Below, in pieces: positions 1-10,586 of a stretch of DNA of 64,000 nucleotides. Every line of letters begins with the position of its first letter. Positions within the stretch are counted from its first letter, which is position 1. Made by a program: the position numbers and the translations under genes. The stretch covers positions 3,426,524 to 3,490,523 of the forward strand of contig NZ_JXDL01000001.1 in NCBI RefSeq assembly GCF_001590795.1. Direction: 5' to 3'. Under the pieces are notes generated by a model, which saw nothing but the letters and a program-made list of their open reading frames with translations, did no database searches and had not been told where the DNA came from. The DNA comes from Bradyrhizobium sp. AT1 (GTDB lineage Bacteria > Pseudomonadota > Alphaproteobacteria > Rhizobiales > Xanthobacteraceae).

Positions 1-759
1 AGCCGACGACAGCGCGAACTCATAGGACTGCCGGTCGCGCGCCTTCAGATACACCGAACGCGGCCAGCGGCCGGAGATGGAGAAGGCCGAGATCAGCTCC
101 CCTGGCTTCAGCGTCGTCTCGATGTCGGGCGTATTGCCGGGGGCCTTGTGCAACTCTGCAAAAGGCAGGTTGCGCGTGCCGGATCTGCCGGTGATCTCGA
201 CCATGGCGTCCAGCGCGACTAGCGCCTGGGCGAAATCGCCGGGATAGGTTGCAATGCATTGGTCGGAGACGCCGAGCACGGCATGCATGCGGTTGACGCC
301 GTCCATGGCGGCACACCCGGAGCCGGGATTGCGCTTGTTGCAGTTCTCATAGGAGACATCGCGGAAATAGCTGCAACGGGTCCGCTGCATCACATTGCCG
401 CCGAGCGTCGCCATGTTGCGCAGCTGGGCGCTGGCGGCCAGCTTGAGCGAATTGGCAATCACCGGATAATGGCGCTGGATCCCGTCATGCGCGGCAACGT
501 TCGACATCTTCGCGAGCGCGCCGAGCCGCAAGCCGTCGGTGCCCGGCTCGATTGCCGACCAGGCGTGCGCAAGCGGATTGATATCGACGATCGCGGCGGG
601 CCGCATCACGTCGAGCTTCATCAAGTCGATCAAGGTGGTGCCGCCCGCAAGCGGCTGCGCTGCAGCCTTGGTCAGCACATCGTTCGCGGCTGCGGCGGCG
701 CTGAGCGCCTGCACGGCCACGGCCGGGTCTGTTGCCCTTTGATATGAGAAAGGTCGCAT
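1..759 (-). CDS. paoB: Aldehyde/xanthine dehydrogenase FAD-binding subunit (PaoB/YagS type), partial
   Basis: Medium (FAD) subunit of a three-subunit molybdenum hydroxylase that carries electrons from the [2Fe-2S] subunit chain to FAD. The first 253 codons are in the window and the C-terminus lies beyond the left edge. It begins MRPFSYQRATDPA, has a flavin-binding stretch LAGGTTLIDLMKLD near residues 37-50 and GGNVMQRTRC near 120-129. Cysteines 129, 140 and 149 form a loop that resembles the extra [4Fe-4S] loop known in E. coli PaoB; assigning a cluster is inference. The ATG lies 4 nt past the stop of the iron-sulfur subunit gene, so the two are surely co-transcribed. The molybdopterin subunit should follow outside the window. 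Confidence 0.85.
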   Translation of the reverse strand, partial: MRPFSYQRATDPAVAVQALSAAAAANDVLTKAAAQPLAGGTTLIDLMKLDVMRPAAIVDINPLAHAWSAIEPGTDGLRLGALAKMSNVAAHDGIQRHYPVIANSLKLAASAQLRNMATLGGNVMQRTRCSYFRDVSYENCNKRNPGSGCAAMDGVNRMHAVLGVSDQCIATYPGDFAQALVALDAMVEITGRSGTRNLPFAELHKAPGNTPDIETTLKPGELISAFSISGRWPRSVYLKARDRQSYEFALSSA

Positions 760-763
760 GCGT

Positions 764-1378
764 CTAGCCTTTCACGATCTCGGGCGCGGCCTGCTTCACC
801 GCCGCAACGATGTTGGGATAGGCGGCGCAACGGCAGATGTTGCCGCTCATATATTCGCGGATGTCGGCCTCGCTGCCGGCATGGCCCTCCTTCACGCAGG
901 CGATCGCCGACATGATCTGGCCGGGCGTGCAATAGCCGCACTGGAATGCATCGTTGTCGACAAAGGCCTGCTGCATCGGGTGCAGGCGGTCGTCGGTGGC
1001 GAGGCCCTCGATGGTGGTGATCTCCTGCCCTTCCGCGACGAGTGCGAGCGTGAGACACGACACCACGCGCCGATCGTCGATCAGCACGGTGCAGGCGCCG
1101 CACTGGCCGTGGTCGCAGCCCTTCTTGCTGCCGGTGAGCTTGAGATGTTCGCGGAGCGCGTCGAGCAGCGTGGTGCGCGCATCGAGGCTCAGGCGCTTGT
1201 CCTTGCCGTTGACCCGAAGGGTGACGTCGACAGGAAGCGAGGGATCCCGAGCGGCCGGCGCACTCGTGCCCTCTGCGGCCGCCCGCGCCGTGAGCGGGAC
1301 GAGCGCACTGCCGGCGGCGCCAGCCATGAAGGCGCGCCGATCGAATGCTGATTGTTTGGAACCTGGTGTATCGGACAT
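764..1378 (-). CDS. paoA: Aldehyde/xanthine dehydrogenase [2Fe-2S] subunit, Tat-exported (PaoA/YagT type)
   Basis: Small iron-sulfur subunit of a periplasmic molybdenum hydroxylase, 204 aa. A twin-arginine signal is visible at the N-terminus (DRRAFMAGAAGSAL, residues 13-26), as in E. coli PaoA. The plant-type ferredoxin domain has cysteines 88, 93, 96 and 108 (GCDHGQCGACTV). The helical second-cluster domain has C147xxC150 and C182xC184 (CGYCTPGQ, GNICRC). All eight ligands are present, so it looks functional. It is first in the operon, with the FAD subunit gene 4 nt downstream. The natural aldehyde or N-heterocycle substrate cannot be read from this subunit. Confidence 0.9.
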   Translation of the reverse strand: MSDTPGSKQSAFDRRAFMAGAAGSALVPLTARAAAEGTSAPAARDPSLPVDVTLRVNGKDKRLSLDARTTLLDALREHLKLTGSKKGCDHGQCGACTVLIDDRRVVSCLTLALVAEGQEITTIEGLATDDRLHPMQQAFVDNDAFQCGYCTPGQIMSAIACVKEGHAGSEADIREYMSGNICRCAAYPNIVAAVKQAAPEIVKG

Positions 1379-1469
1379 CGACGCCTCCGCCGCTTATTTT
1401 CAAAGCAGCGCACGCCTGCACCGCTCATCGCCCCTTAACCTGAAGCAATGAGCTCCGTTCCGAACGGGA

Positions 1470-1501
1470 AAGGGCGATGCAGCAAATGCCGCATCGCCCT
1501 T
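1470..1501 (-). terminator. Hairpin downstream of the gamma-glutamyltransferase-like gene
   Basis: A perfect 11-bp stem (AAGGGCGATGC at 1470-1480 and GCATCGCCCTT at 1491-1501) with a 10-nt loop sits 44 nt past the stop of the minus-strand gene at 1545. The minus-strand 3' side ends in CCCTTTCCC, a poor U-tract, so termination strength is uncertain. Confidence 0.6.
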
Positions 1502-1544
1502 CGTCAACTTTTCCTGATCTTGCGCGAGGAACTCGCGCTGGGGA

Positions 1545-3131
1545 TTAATAACCGAGCGCGCAGCCGTCCTTGCGCGGATCGGAACCGCCGGTCAGCGTGC
1601 CCTTGTCCCAATCGATCCAGATCGCCTGGGCGCCGCCGAGCGGGCCGACCACGTTGGTGGTCTTGTGGCCGAGCTTCTTCAGCCCTTCGACGATCGCCGC
1701 CGGCACGCTGTCCTCGAGCTGATACTGGCCCTCGTAGTGCAGGCCGCGCGGCATGTCGATCGCTTCCTGCACGTCGCAGCCATAGTCGAGGATGTTGGTC
1801 AGCAGATGGGTCTGGCCGGTCGGCTGGTACTGGCCGCCCATCACCGCGAACGGCATCGTGGAGCGGCCATCCTTGGTGAGGAGGCCCGGCATGATCGTGT
1901 GCAGCGGGCGCTTGCCGCCTTCGATGCAGTTGGGATGGCCGGGCTGGATACGGAAGCCGCCCGCGCGGTTCTGGAACAGCACGCCGGTCTTGTTCGAGAC
2001 GATCGCCGAGCCGAAGGAGTGCGCGACCGAATTGATGAACGAGCAGACGTTGCGGTCCTTGTCCACCACCGTGATGTAGATGGTCGAGGGATTCATCGGC
2101 GGCGCGACATCAGGCAGGTCGAGCATGCCGTCCATGCGGATCTTGCTGATGTACTCGTCGGCAAACCCCTTCGCGAGCATCTCGGCGACATTGATCTTCA
2201 TGTGCTCGGGAGAGGCGACGTGCATCTCGCGATTCATGTAGGCGATGCGCGCGGCTTCCGCCTCGAGGTGGAAGCGCTCAACGCTCACGGGTGCATATTT
2301 GGTCAGGTCGAAGCGCGACAGGATGTTGAGCATCAAGAGCGCGGTGACGCCCGGGCCGTTCGGCGGGCACTGCCAGACGTCGTAGCCCTTGTACATGGTG
2401 CCGATCGGCGATGTCGTCTCGGTCGTGTGCGCGGCGAAATCGTCGAGCGTGTGCAGGCCGCCGATTCCCTTGAGAGTCTCGACCATATCTTCCGCGATCT
2501 CGCCCTTGTAGAAGGCATCGCGGCCATCCTTGGCGATCGCGCGCAGCGTCTTGCCGAGCTCGGCCTGGCGGATGACGTCACCGGCCACCGGCGGCTTGCC
2601 GCCCGGCAGCAGGTAGCGCACGGTGTTGGTGCCGGCCTTGAGCTTCTCGAACTGGTTCTTCCAGTCGAATGCGATGCGGGGCGCGACGACGTAACCCTCC
2701 TCGGCCGCCTTGATCGCGGGCTGGAGCAGCCGGTCGAAACCGAACTTGCCGTGGTCGCGCAAGACGGTCGCGAAGGCATCGATCACGCCGGGAATCGAGA
2801 CCGCATGCGCCGAGGTCAGCGGGACCGATTTGATCTTGCGTTCGAGATACCAGTCGGCGTTCGCCGCCTTCGGCGCGCGGCCGGAGCCGTTATAGGCGAT
2901 GATCTTGCCCTCACCCCGCGGCTGGATCAGCGCGAAGCAGTCGCCGCCGATGCCGGTCGATTGCGGCTCGATCACGCCCAGCAGGGCCGAGCCGGCGACC
3001 GCCGCGTCCACCGCCGTGCCGCCCTCGCGCAGCACCTCGATCGCCGCAAGCGAGGCCTGCGGGTGCGAGGTCGCGACCATCGCGTTGGTGGCGTGGACCG
3101 TGGACCTGCCGGGGAAATGGAAGTTTCTCAT
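1545..3131 (-). CDS. ggt: Gamma-glutamyltransferase family protein (Ntn hydrolase)
   Basis: 528 aa, full length for the family. Members are made as one chain and cleave themselves before a threonine, which becomes the catalytic nucleophile for gamma-glutamyl transfer or hydrolysis. The likely nucleophile is Thr350 in NPSTIYITVVDKD, followed by the usual FGSAIVSNKTGVLFQN strand. The nucleophile context differs from classical periplasmic GGTs (TTHxSVVD), and there is no signal peptide, so this is probably a cytoplasmic GGT-like hydrolase; glutathione as substrate is not assured. It stands alone between the pao operon and trhO, with a hairpin terminator downstream. Confidence 0.85.
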   Translation of the reverse strand: MRNFHFPGRSTVHATNAMVATSHPQASLAAIEVLREGGTAVDAAVAGSALLGVIEPQSTGIGGDCFALIQPRGEGKIIAYNGSGRAPKAANADWYLERKIKSVPLTSAHAVSIPGVIDAFATVLRDHGKFGFDRLLQPAIKAAEEGYVVAPRIAFDWKNQFEKLKAGTNTVRYLLPGGKPPVAGDVIRQAELGKTLRAIAKDGRDAFYKGEIAEDMVETLKGIGGLHTLDDFAAHTTETTSPIGTMYKGYDVWQCPPNGPGVTALLMLNILSRFDLTKYAPVSVERFHLEAEAARIAYMNREMHVASPEHMKINVAEMLAKGFADEYISKIRMDGMLDLPDVAPPMNPSTIYITVVDKDRNVCSFINSVAHSFGSAIVSNKTGVLFQNRAGGFRIQPGHPNCIEGGKRPLHTIMPGLLTKDGRSTMPFAVMGGQYQPTGQTHLLTNILDYGCDVQEAIDMPRGLHYEGQYQLEDSVPAAIVEGLKKLGHKTTNVVGPLGGAQAIWIDWDKGTLTGGSDPRKDGCALGY

Positions 3132-3341
3132 CGAATTTCTTGCTCTCGCTAGGCTCTCTTGGCCGTGGATGCGCGCGCCGCGCCGTCTTAGGAAAAACCG
3201 GGTCTACATGACACATTCCGGCGGCTCTCGGCAATGCTGGCATACCAGGGAAATGGCTGCCATCCGCTGGGCGTATAGACCTTTCGCAGCCGGCGGCGAT
3301 GCGGGTTTTCTGAGCCGCACGCGCCTGCTAAACGAGCCGCC

Positions 3342-4109
3342 ATGTCTGATCCGAATTCGGCCACCAAGGTCGCCGCCTTCTACCAGTTTGCCGCCCTCCC
3401 GGATTACCGCGAGCTGCGCGAGCCGCTGCGTGCGTTTTGCGCCGGCCTCAAGCTGAAAGGCAGCGTGTTGCTGGCGCAGGAGGGCATCAACGGCACGCTC
3501 GCCGGCGCGCCGGACGCGGTCGACGCCCTCGCTCATGAGCTGGCGCATGGCGACATGTTCGGCGGCCGGCTCGACCATCTCGAGTTGAAATTCTCGGCCG
3601 CCGAAGCGATGCCGTTCGGGAAGCTCAAGGTGCGGCTGAAGAAGGAGATCGTCACGCTTGGCGATGCGGCTGCCGATCCGACCCGCCAGGTCGGCACCTA
3701 TGTCGATGCCCGCGAATGGAATGCGCTGATCTCGGCGCCCGACACACTGCTGCTCGACACCCGCAACGCCTTCGAGGTGGCGATGGGTACGTTCGAAGGC
3801 GCGGTCGATCCCGGCATCAGGAGCTTCGGCCAGTTCAAGGATTTTACCGCCGAGCGGCTCGATCCGGCCAAGCACAGGAGGATCGCGATGTTCTGCACCG
3901 GCGGCATTCGCTGCGAGAAGGCGAGTGCGCATCTGCTCGCGCGCGGCTTTGCCGAGGTCTACCACCTCAAGGGAGGCATCCTCAAATATCTGGAAGAGGT
4001 GCCGGAGGCGCAGAGCCGCTGGCGCGGCGAATGCTTCGTGTTCGACGAGCGCGTCGCGCTCGGCCACGGTTTGCGCGAACGGAATAAGGACGCGATGCGT
4101 GACGAATGA
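3342..4109 (+). CDS. trhO: tRNA uridine(34) hydroxylase TrhO (rhodanese-related)
   Basis: 255 aa, matching the YceA/TrhO family, which hydroxylates uridine 34 of tRNAs as the first step towards cmo5U/mo5U wobble modification. The N-terminal ferredoxin-like half (EGINGTLAG, residues 47-55) precedes a rhodanese domain (LLLDTRNAFEVAMGTF, ~136-151). The active-site loop is MFCTGGIRCEKAS with Cys185 and Cys191. The last codons overlap the GTG start of slyX by 11 nt, so the two are translationally coupled. Confidence 0.93.
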   Translation: MSDPNSATKVAAFYQFAALPDYRELREPLRAFCAGLKLKGSVLLAQEGINGTLAGAPDAVDALAHELAHGDMFGGRLDHLELKFSAAEAMPFGKLKVRLKKEIVTLGDAAADPTRQVGTYVDAREWNALISAPDTLLLDTRNAFEVAMGTFEGAVDPGIRSFGQFKDFTAERLDPAKHRRIAMFCTGGIRCEKASAHLLARGFAEVYHLKGGILKYLEEVPEAQSRWRGECFVFDERVALGHGLRERNKDAMRDE

Positions 4110-4317
4110 TATCAAGAGTCTGAGCGAGCGCATCGACACGCTGGAGACGCGCCTCGCCTATCAGGACGACACCATCGAGACGCTGAACCAGACCATCACG
4201 GCGCAGTGGAAGCAGATCGATCTGCTGACGCGGAAGATCACCGAGCTCGGCGAGCGCCTGCAGGAGGCCGAGGCGAATGCGCCCGGGCCAGCGAACGAGC
4301 CTCCGCCGCATTATTGA
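4099..4317 (+). CDS. slyX: SlyX family coiled-coil protein
   Basis: 72 aa, almost all a predicted coiled coil: repeated L/I heptads from SLSERIDTLETRLAYQDD through QIDLLTRKITELGERLQEAE, then a proline-rich tail ending PPPHY, which is typical of SlyX. The molecular function of SlyX is not established. I chose the GTG at 4099 because the family starts just before the first heptad and because this gives the 11-nt overlap with trhO. It ends 6 nt from the convergent diguanylate cyclase gene. Confidence 0.85.
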   Translation: MTNDIKSLSERIDTLETRLAYQDDTIETLNQTITAQWKQIDLLTRKITELGERLQEAEANAPGPANEPPPHY

Positions 4318-4323
4318 GCCGTC

Positions 4324-6228
4324 TTACTGGCCGGACGCCTTGGGCAGCAGGTTCATGACCTCGCCGGACATCATCATGCGGTCGCGGCCTGCGTCCTTGG
4401 CGTCGTAGAGCGCCCGGTCCGCAGCTTCGAGCAGCGAGGTGACGCCGGCCGTACGCTCCAGCGCCGGCCGGACGGTCGCGCCGCCGACCGAGACTGTGAC
4501 GTATCCAGATGCCGGATTGCCGCTATGAACGAGGCCGGCCTCGAAAATGGCCTTGCGGATCCGTTCGCCGACCAGGGCGCAGCCGGCGGCATCGGTGTTC
4601 GGCAGCAGCATGGCGAATTCCTCGCCGCCATAGCGCGCGGCCAGATCGCCGGCGCGCTGCGTCTCGGCCGCGATGATCTTTGCGACCAGGCGCAGGCAGG
4701 CATCGCCTGCGGGATGGCCGTATTCGTCGTTATAGGCCTTGAAGTGATCGACATCGATCATCAGCAGAGCGAGGCTGGAGCGGTCGCGATAGGCGCGCGC
4801 CCATTCCTCCTTCAGCCGCTCGTCGAAGCGGCGGCGATTGGCAAGGCCGGTAAGGCTGTCCTCGATCGCAAGCGTCTCGAGCCTGGTTTCCAGCTTCTTG
4901 TGCTCGGTGATGTCGCGCGAGATCGCCACCACGCCGTCGACGCGGCCATTGTCCTTGCGCGTCACCCGCATGGTCGATTCCAGCCAGACTTCGCCGTTCT
5001 GCCGGTGCGAATTGCGATAAGTGAGGCGCGCCTCCTCCCGATCGCCACGCTTCATGGCGTCGACGATCGCCTGAACCTCCGGCAGATCCTCCGGATTGAT
5101 GCCCGCCAGCGCAGGCGTGCCGATCAATTGATTGGCGCGCCAGCCGACGACCCGCACGGACGAGGGCGAGACATAGCGCAACCGCTCGTCGAGCCCGATG
5201 CTTGTCACCATGTCGCTGGAGCCTTCCGCGAGCAGGCGGAAATGCGCCTCCTTCTCGACCAGCGCCGCGGCCATGCGCTGGCCGCGCTGCAGCTGCCGCA
5301 CCAGCACGGCGCCGATGACCGCAATCAGCATCACCAACGCGGCGACGTAGAGCATGCGGGAGATTGCCGCAGCGCGCCAGGGCGCGAGCAGCTCCTCTTT
5401 GTCGAGCGTGGCCACCAGGACCAGAGGATAGCGGCCAGAGCGTTTGAAGAAGCTCAGTCGCTCCGCGCCGTCCAATGGTGACTTGAAATGATAGACGCCG
5501 CTCGGCCGTTGCAGACTGGCGTCTCGGAAGAGCGCAGTGTCGGCGACGCTGCGGCCGACGAGCTCGTCGTTGCCGGGATTGCGCGCGATGATCAATCCGT
5601 CGCCATGCACCAGCGTCGCGGAGCTGTTGCGACCGATCTCGAACTGCTCATAGAAGTGCGCGAGATATCGAGAGCTGATGGTCGCGAGCACCACGCCGCC
5701 GAAGCTGCCGTCCGGCTTGTTGAAGCGGCGCGACAGGGTGACCACCCATTCGCCTTCGAGGAGGCTCTTCACGGGATGGCCGACATAGGGCTCCCGTTTC
5801 GGGGAGAGCTGATGATAGCGGAAAAACGCATCGTCGCTGAGCGTCGAGCCGGTCGTGCCGGGCGAGGTCAGCCAATTGCCGTGGTCGTCGATGATGGCGA
5901 GGCTGTGGATGCGCGGCACGGCCTTCTTGCGCGCCTCCAGGACGTTGCCGAGTTTCGTGAGGGTGGCGGGGCCGGTGCCATCCATCTCCAACCGGCTGAC
6001 GACGCCGACGACGCCGGAATCCAAGAGATCGAGGCTGTCCTCGGCATGCTGGGTCAGCGAACGGGCAACGTTCGCCATCTCTGTCTCGGCGCCTCTGAGC
6101 ACCGAATCGCGTGCGGTCCATTCGCGCCAACCGCTGACGCCGAGGATGGTCACGCAGGTCAGCACAACGAACGCCGCCGCGCGCAGCGGCAGACGGCTCC
6201 ATCCAGTTCGTTGAGTAGCAGCGCTCAT
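4324..6228 (-). CDS. Membrane-bound diguanylate cyclase: periplasmic sensor, PAS, GGDEF
   Basis: 634 aa enzyme predicted to make cyclic di-GMP from GTP. It has a transmembrane segment at ~16-35, a periplasmic sensor of the double-Cache/PDC kind (~40-285, with AIIDDHGNWLTS and SRRFNKPDGSFGGVVLATI), a second transmembrane segment at ~288-311, a PAS domain (~325-443) and a C-terminal GGDEF domain. The catalytic motif is GGEEF at 534-538, an accepted active variant. An inhibitory I-site RxxD (R525-D528) lies exactly five residues before it, so product feedback inhibition is likely. The ligand of the sensor is unknown. Confidence 0.9.
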   Translation of the reverse strand: MSAATQRTGWSRLPLRAAAFVVLTCVTILGVSGWREWTARDSVLRGAETEMANVARSLTQHAEDSLDLLDSGVVGVVSRLEMDGTGPATLTKLGNVLEARKKAVPRIHSLAIIDDHGNWLTSPGTTGSTLSDDAFFRYHQLSPKREPYVGHPVKSLLEGEWVVTLSRRFNKPDGSFGGVVLATISSRYLAHFYEQFEIGRNSSATLVHGDGLIIARNPGNDELVGRSVADTALFRDASLQRPSGVYHFKSPLDGAERLSFFKRSGRYPLVLVATLDKEELLAPWRAAAISRMLYVAALVMLIAVIGAVLVRQLQRGQRMAAALVEKEAHFRLLAEGSSDMVTSIGLDERLRYVSPSSVRVVGWRANQLIGTPALAGINPEDLPEVQAIVDAMKRGDREEARLTYRNSHRQNGEVWLESTMRVTRKDNGRVDGVVAISRDITEHKKLETRLETLAIEDSLTGLANRRRFDERLKEEWARAYRDRSSLALLMIDVDHFKAYNDEYGHPAGDACLRLVAKIIAAETQRAGDLAARYGGEEFAMLLPNTDAAGCALVGERIRKAIFEAGLVHSGNPASGYVTVSVGGATVRPALERTAGVTSLLEAADRALYDAKDAGRDRMMMSGEVMNLLPKASGQ

Positions 6229-6401
6229 CCGGCAGAGGTCTCCGACGGTTCGGAACCTCTGCCGCTTCTGTTATTGAACTCTGAAGTGCCCGCCGCAATA
6301 CCCGTGAATATCGCAGTTTTCCGTAGTCCTACGGACGCAAGGGTCTGCGCATCGCTAACAGGATATTAGCAAGCCGATCGGAATCCGGCGTCGCCCCTCC
6401 A

Positions 6402-7759
<1,358 letters not shown>

Positions 7760-7900
7760 TTTTCCCGTCTCTTCAGAGGGGCGATAACAAAAAACGCGAA
7801 AACAACCCCATGCACAGTACAAATCATTGAAGAATTTCGCGCGCCGCGACTCGATCGCCGGTGATGTTTGGCGCGTCGGGCAAAACAGCCGCAATGAGGC

Positions 7901-8881
7901 TCAGCGCGGCCGGCTGCGCTCGATGATCTCGGCGGCGCCCTTGGCCAGCAGATCGAGGCCCACCGCACGTCCAAGCTCGCGCGGGCGATTGGCGGGGCCT
8001 TGGCGCGAGGCCTCGATGATGGTGTTGCCGGAGAGATCGAGCACGGATGCGGTGAGCGACATCTGATCGCCCGCGATGGTCGAGAATCCCGCGACCGGCG
8101 AATTGCAATGGCCGTTCAGCACCCACAGCACCTCGCGCTCGGCGTCGGCCGAGGCGTGCGCGGCGGGGTCGTCGATCGATGCGAGGATCTGCCGCGTTTG
8201 CCAGTCCTGCGCCGCGCATTCGACGGCGACGATGCCCTGCCCCGCCGCCGGCAGCATCTCGGCTGCCGTGAATTCGTAGCTGAGGCGATGAGAAAGGCCG
8301 ACACGATCGAGTCCGGAACGCGCCATGATCAGCGCATCTGCCGGCCCGACCTCACCGCCATCCGGCAGCCGCTGCTTGGTCTGATTGTCGAGCTTGCGCA
8401 CGCGCGTGTCGGCGGCACCGCGGAAATGAATGATCTCGGCGTCCGGAAATAACCGCCGGGCATACGCCGCACGACGCACGGCGTTGGTGCCGATCTTGAA
8501 TCCCTTGCCACCGGACTGACGGAAGGCATCGAGCGAAATTCCATCACGCAGCACCAGCGCATCACTGGGCGGATCGCGCGACAGCGTGGCGCCGATGACG
8601 AGCCCCGGCGTGTCCTCGTTACCCGGCATGTCCTTCAGCGAATGCATCGCCGCCTGCAATTCGCCCGACAGCACGGCGGCGCGGATCTGCGCCACGAAGG
8701 CGCCGCCCTTGCCGCCATGGGGCAGCAGCTTGCTGACCTGGTCGGTATCGCCCGTGGTGTCGAACTTGACAATCTCGACGTCGAGACCGGGTACGGCGGC
8801 AATCAGGCGGCGTGCGATCTCGTCCGTCTGTGCCAGCGCCATCGCGCTCTTGCGTGTGCCGATCCTCAGTCGCGTAGCCAA
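7901..8881 (-). CDS. hemC: Hydroxymethylbilane synthase (porphobilinogen deaminase), divergent form
   Basis: 326 aa. It joins four porphobilinogen units into hydroxymethylbilane on a dipyrromethane cofactor. The N-terminal LRIGTRKSAMALAQT, the catalytic Asp84 in HSLKDMP and the RGAADTRVRKLD substrate loop are present. The cofactor-binding cysteine is Cys259 in LNGHCNSPVAG, where most proteobacterial enzymes have GGCQVPIG, so this is an unusual branch. The start is TTG with AGAGG about 8 nt upstream; no in-frame ATG gives the conserved MATRLRIGTR start. It may be a second copy beside a canonical hemC elsewhere; that is inference. Confidence 0.87.
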   Translation of the reverse strand: MATRLRIGTRKSAMALAQTDEIARRLIAAVPGLDVEIVKFDTTGDTDQVSKLLPHGGKGGAFVAQIRAAVLSGELQAAMHSLKDMPGNEDTPGLVIGATLSRDPPSDALVLRDGISLDAFRQSGGKGFKIGTNAVRRAAYARRLFPDAEIIHFRGAADTRVRKLDNQTKQRLPDGGEVGPADALIMARSGLDRVGLSHRLSYEFTAAEMLPAAGQGIVAVECAAQDWQTRQILASIDDPAAHASADAEREVLWVLNGHCNSPVAGFSTIAGDQMSLTASVLDLSGNTIIEASRQGPANRPRELGRAVGLDLLAKGAAEIIERSRPR

Positions 8882-8907
8882 GTTTTGATCCTCTCAACAA
8901 TCACGGG

Positions 8908-10533
8908 TTACCGCGCATCCTCCAATATCATGTCGGATGCCTTTTCGGCGATCATGATGATCGGCGCGTTGGTATTCCCCGACACGAGATCCGGCATGAT
9001 CGAGCCGTCGACAACCCGAATGCCCTCGAGCCCCCTCACCTTCAGCCGCTGATCGACCACCGCGAGCGCATCGTTGCCCATACGACAGGTCGAGGTGGGA
9101 TGGTAGATGGTGCTGCCGCGCTCGCGGCAATAATCCAATATTTCGGCATCCGTGGATACCTTCCCGCCTGGGTCGTACTCGCTGACCACGAACGGCTTCA
9201 GCGCCGACGCATTCAGGATCTTGCGCAGGATCTTGATGCCTTCGACATTGGTAGTGCGATCGGTTTCGGTCGACATGTAGTTGATACGGATTTCCGGCGG
9301 CACAGTCGGGTCCGCACTACGGATGCGCAGGGAGCCTCGGCTTTCGGGCCGGAGCTGGCACACTGACGCCGTGAAGCCGGAGAAGTCGTGCAGCTTCTCG
9401 CCCATCTTGTCGGTCGAGAACGGCAGGAAATGCACCTGGATATCGGGCGAAGCGAGGCGCGGGCTGGTCTTGAAGAATGCGCCCGCGGTGCCGGCCGCAA
9501 TGGTCAGCCAGCCCTTGCGGAACAGCGCATAGCGCGCGCCAGCCAGCGTTCGGCGGAGCGGATGGTTGACGGTGTCGTTGAGCGTGATCTTCTGCGAGCA
9601 GCGCATCACGATGCGGACCTGCATGTGATCCTGGAGGTCGTGACCGACGCCCGGCGCGTCCAGCACGACGTCGATGCCGTGCTTGCGCAGGAGGTCGGCA
9701 GGGCCGACGCCGGAGAGCTGCAACAGCTGCGGCGAATTGTAGGCGCCGCTCGATAGCACGATTTCCTTGCGTACGCGGGCGCGACGGATTTGCGCGCCTT
9801 GCCGATATTCGACGCCAACGGCGCGGCGGCCCTCGAACAGCACGCGCTGGCCGAGCGCCTCGGTCTCGATCTTGAGATTGCCGCGCGCCTTGGCGGGGCC
9901 GAGATAGGCCACCGACGTCGAGGCCCGGCGGCCGTTGCGCGTCGTGGTCTGGAACAGCCCGACGCCCTCCTGTGTGGCGCCGTTGAAATCGGGGTTGTAG
10001 GGCAGACCGGCCTCGACCGCGGCGTCGATGAAGGCCTTCGACAGCGGATCGGTCACGACCATGTTCGAGACCGGCAGCGGCCCGTCCGTGCCGTGATATT
10101 GATCGGCGCCGCGCGACTGGTTTTCCGCCTTCTTGAAATAGGGCAGCACATCGTCATAGCCCCAGCCGGTATTGCCGAGCTGGCGCCAGCGATCGTAATC
10201 CTCGTGCTGGCCGCGGACATAGAGCAGTCCGTTGATCGAGCTCGAGCCGCCCAGCGTTTTGCCGCGCGGCTGGAACACCTGCCGCCCTTTCAGCTCAGGC
10301 TCCGGCTCGGTCTGGTACATCCAGTTGACGCTCTTCTCCTTGAACAGCTTGCCGTAGCCGAGCGGCACGTGGATCCAGATGTTGGAATCCTTTGGGCCAG
10401 CCTCGAGCAGGAGGACGCTGTGCTTGCCGTTCGCCGACAGCCGGTTGGCCAGCACGCAGCCGGCAGAGCCGGCGCCGACGATGATGTAGTCGAATTCGGG
10501 ATCGCTTGGTGTGAAGGCCGAGTTTGCGTTCAT
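8908..10533 (-). CDS. GMC family FAD oxidoreductase (choline/alcohol dehydrogenase-like)
   Basis: 541 aa, full length for the glucose-methanol-choline family. The N-terminal Rossmann motif is YIIVGAGSAGCVLANRLS (~15-32), followed by the family signature GKTLGGSSSINGLLYVRGQ (~94-112) and the second signature SSGAYNSPQLLQLSGVGP. The C-terminal STCRMGND and GIRVVDGSIMPDLVSGNTNAPIIMIAEKASD are typical, with the catalytic His in YHPTSTCRMG. Such enzymes oxidise an alcohol to an aldehyde and pass electrons to a quinone or oxygen. The substrate is not readable here. It lies just upstream of the TetR gene on the same strand and may share its control. Confidence 0.88.
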   Translation of the reverse strand: MNANSAFTPSDPEFDYIIVGAGSAGCVLANRLSANGKHSVLLLEAGPKDSNIWIHVPLGYGKLFKEKSVNWMYQTEPEPELKGRQVFQPRGKTLGGSSSINGLLYVRGQHEDYDRWRQLGNTGWGYDDVLPYFKKAENQSRGADQYHGTDGPLPVSNMVVTDPLSKAFIDAAVEAGLPYNPDFNGATQEGVGLFQTTTRNGRRASTSVAYLGPAKARGNLKIETEALGQRVLFEGRRAVGVEYRQGAQIRRARVRKEIVLSSGAYNSPQLLQLSGVGPADLLRKHGIDVVLDAPGVGHDLQDHMQVRIVMRCSQKITLNDTVNHPLRRTLAGARYALFRKGWLTIAAGTAGAFFKTSPRLASPDIQVHFLPFSTDKMGEKLHDFSGFTASVCQLRPESRGSLRIRSADPTVPPEIRINYMSTETDRTTNVEGIKILRKILNASALKPFVVSEYDPGGKVSTDAEILDYCRERGSTIYHPTSTCRMGNDALAVVDQRLKVRGLEGIRVVDGSIMPDLVSGNTNAPIIMIAEKASDMILEDAR

Positions 10534-10586
10534 GCGCTACTGTTCTTCTTGTCGGGGTGGGCGTTTCCATCTCGTCACTAGCACAA

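Noticed and set aside
1665-3152. 495-codon plus-strand frame opposite the gamma-glutamyltransferase-like gene
   Set aside because: Arg/Asp/Val-rich antisense reading of a well-supported GGT family gene; high-GC DNA commonly keeps this frame open.
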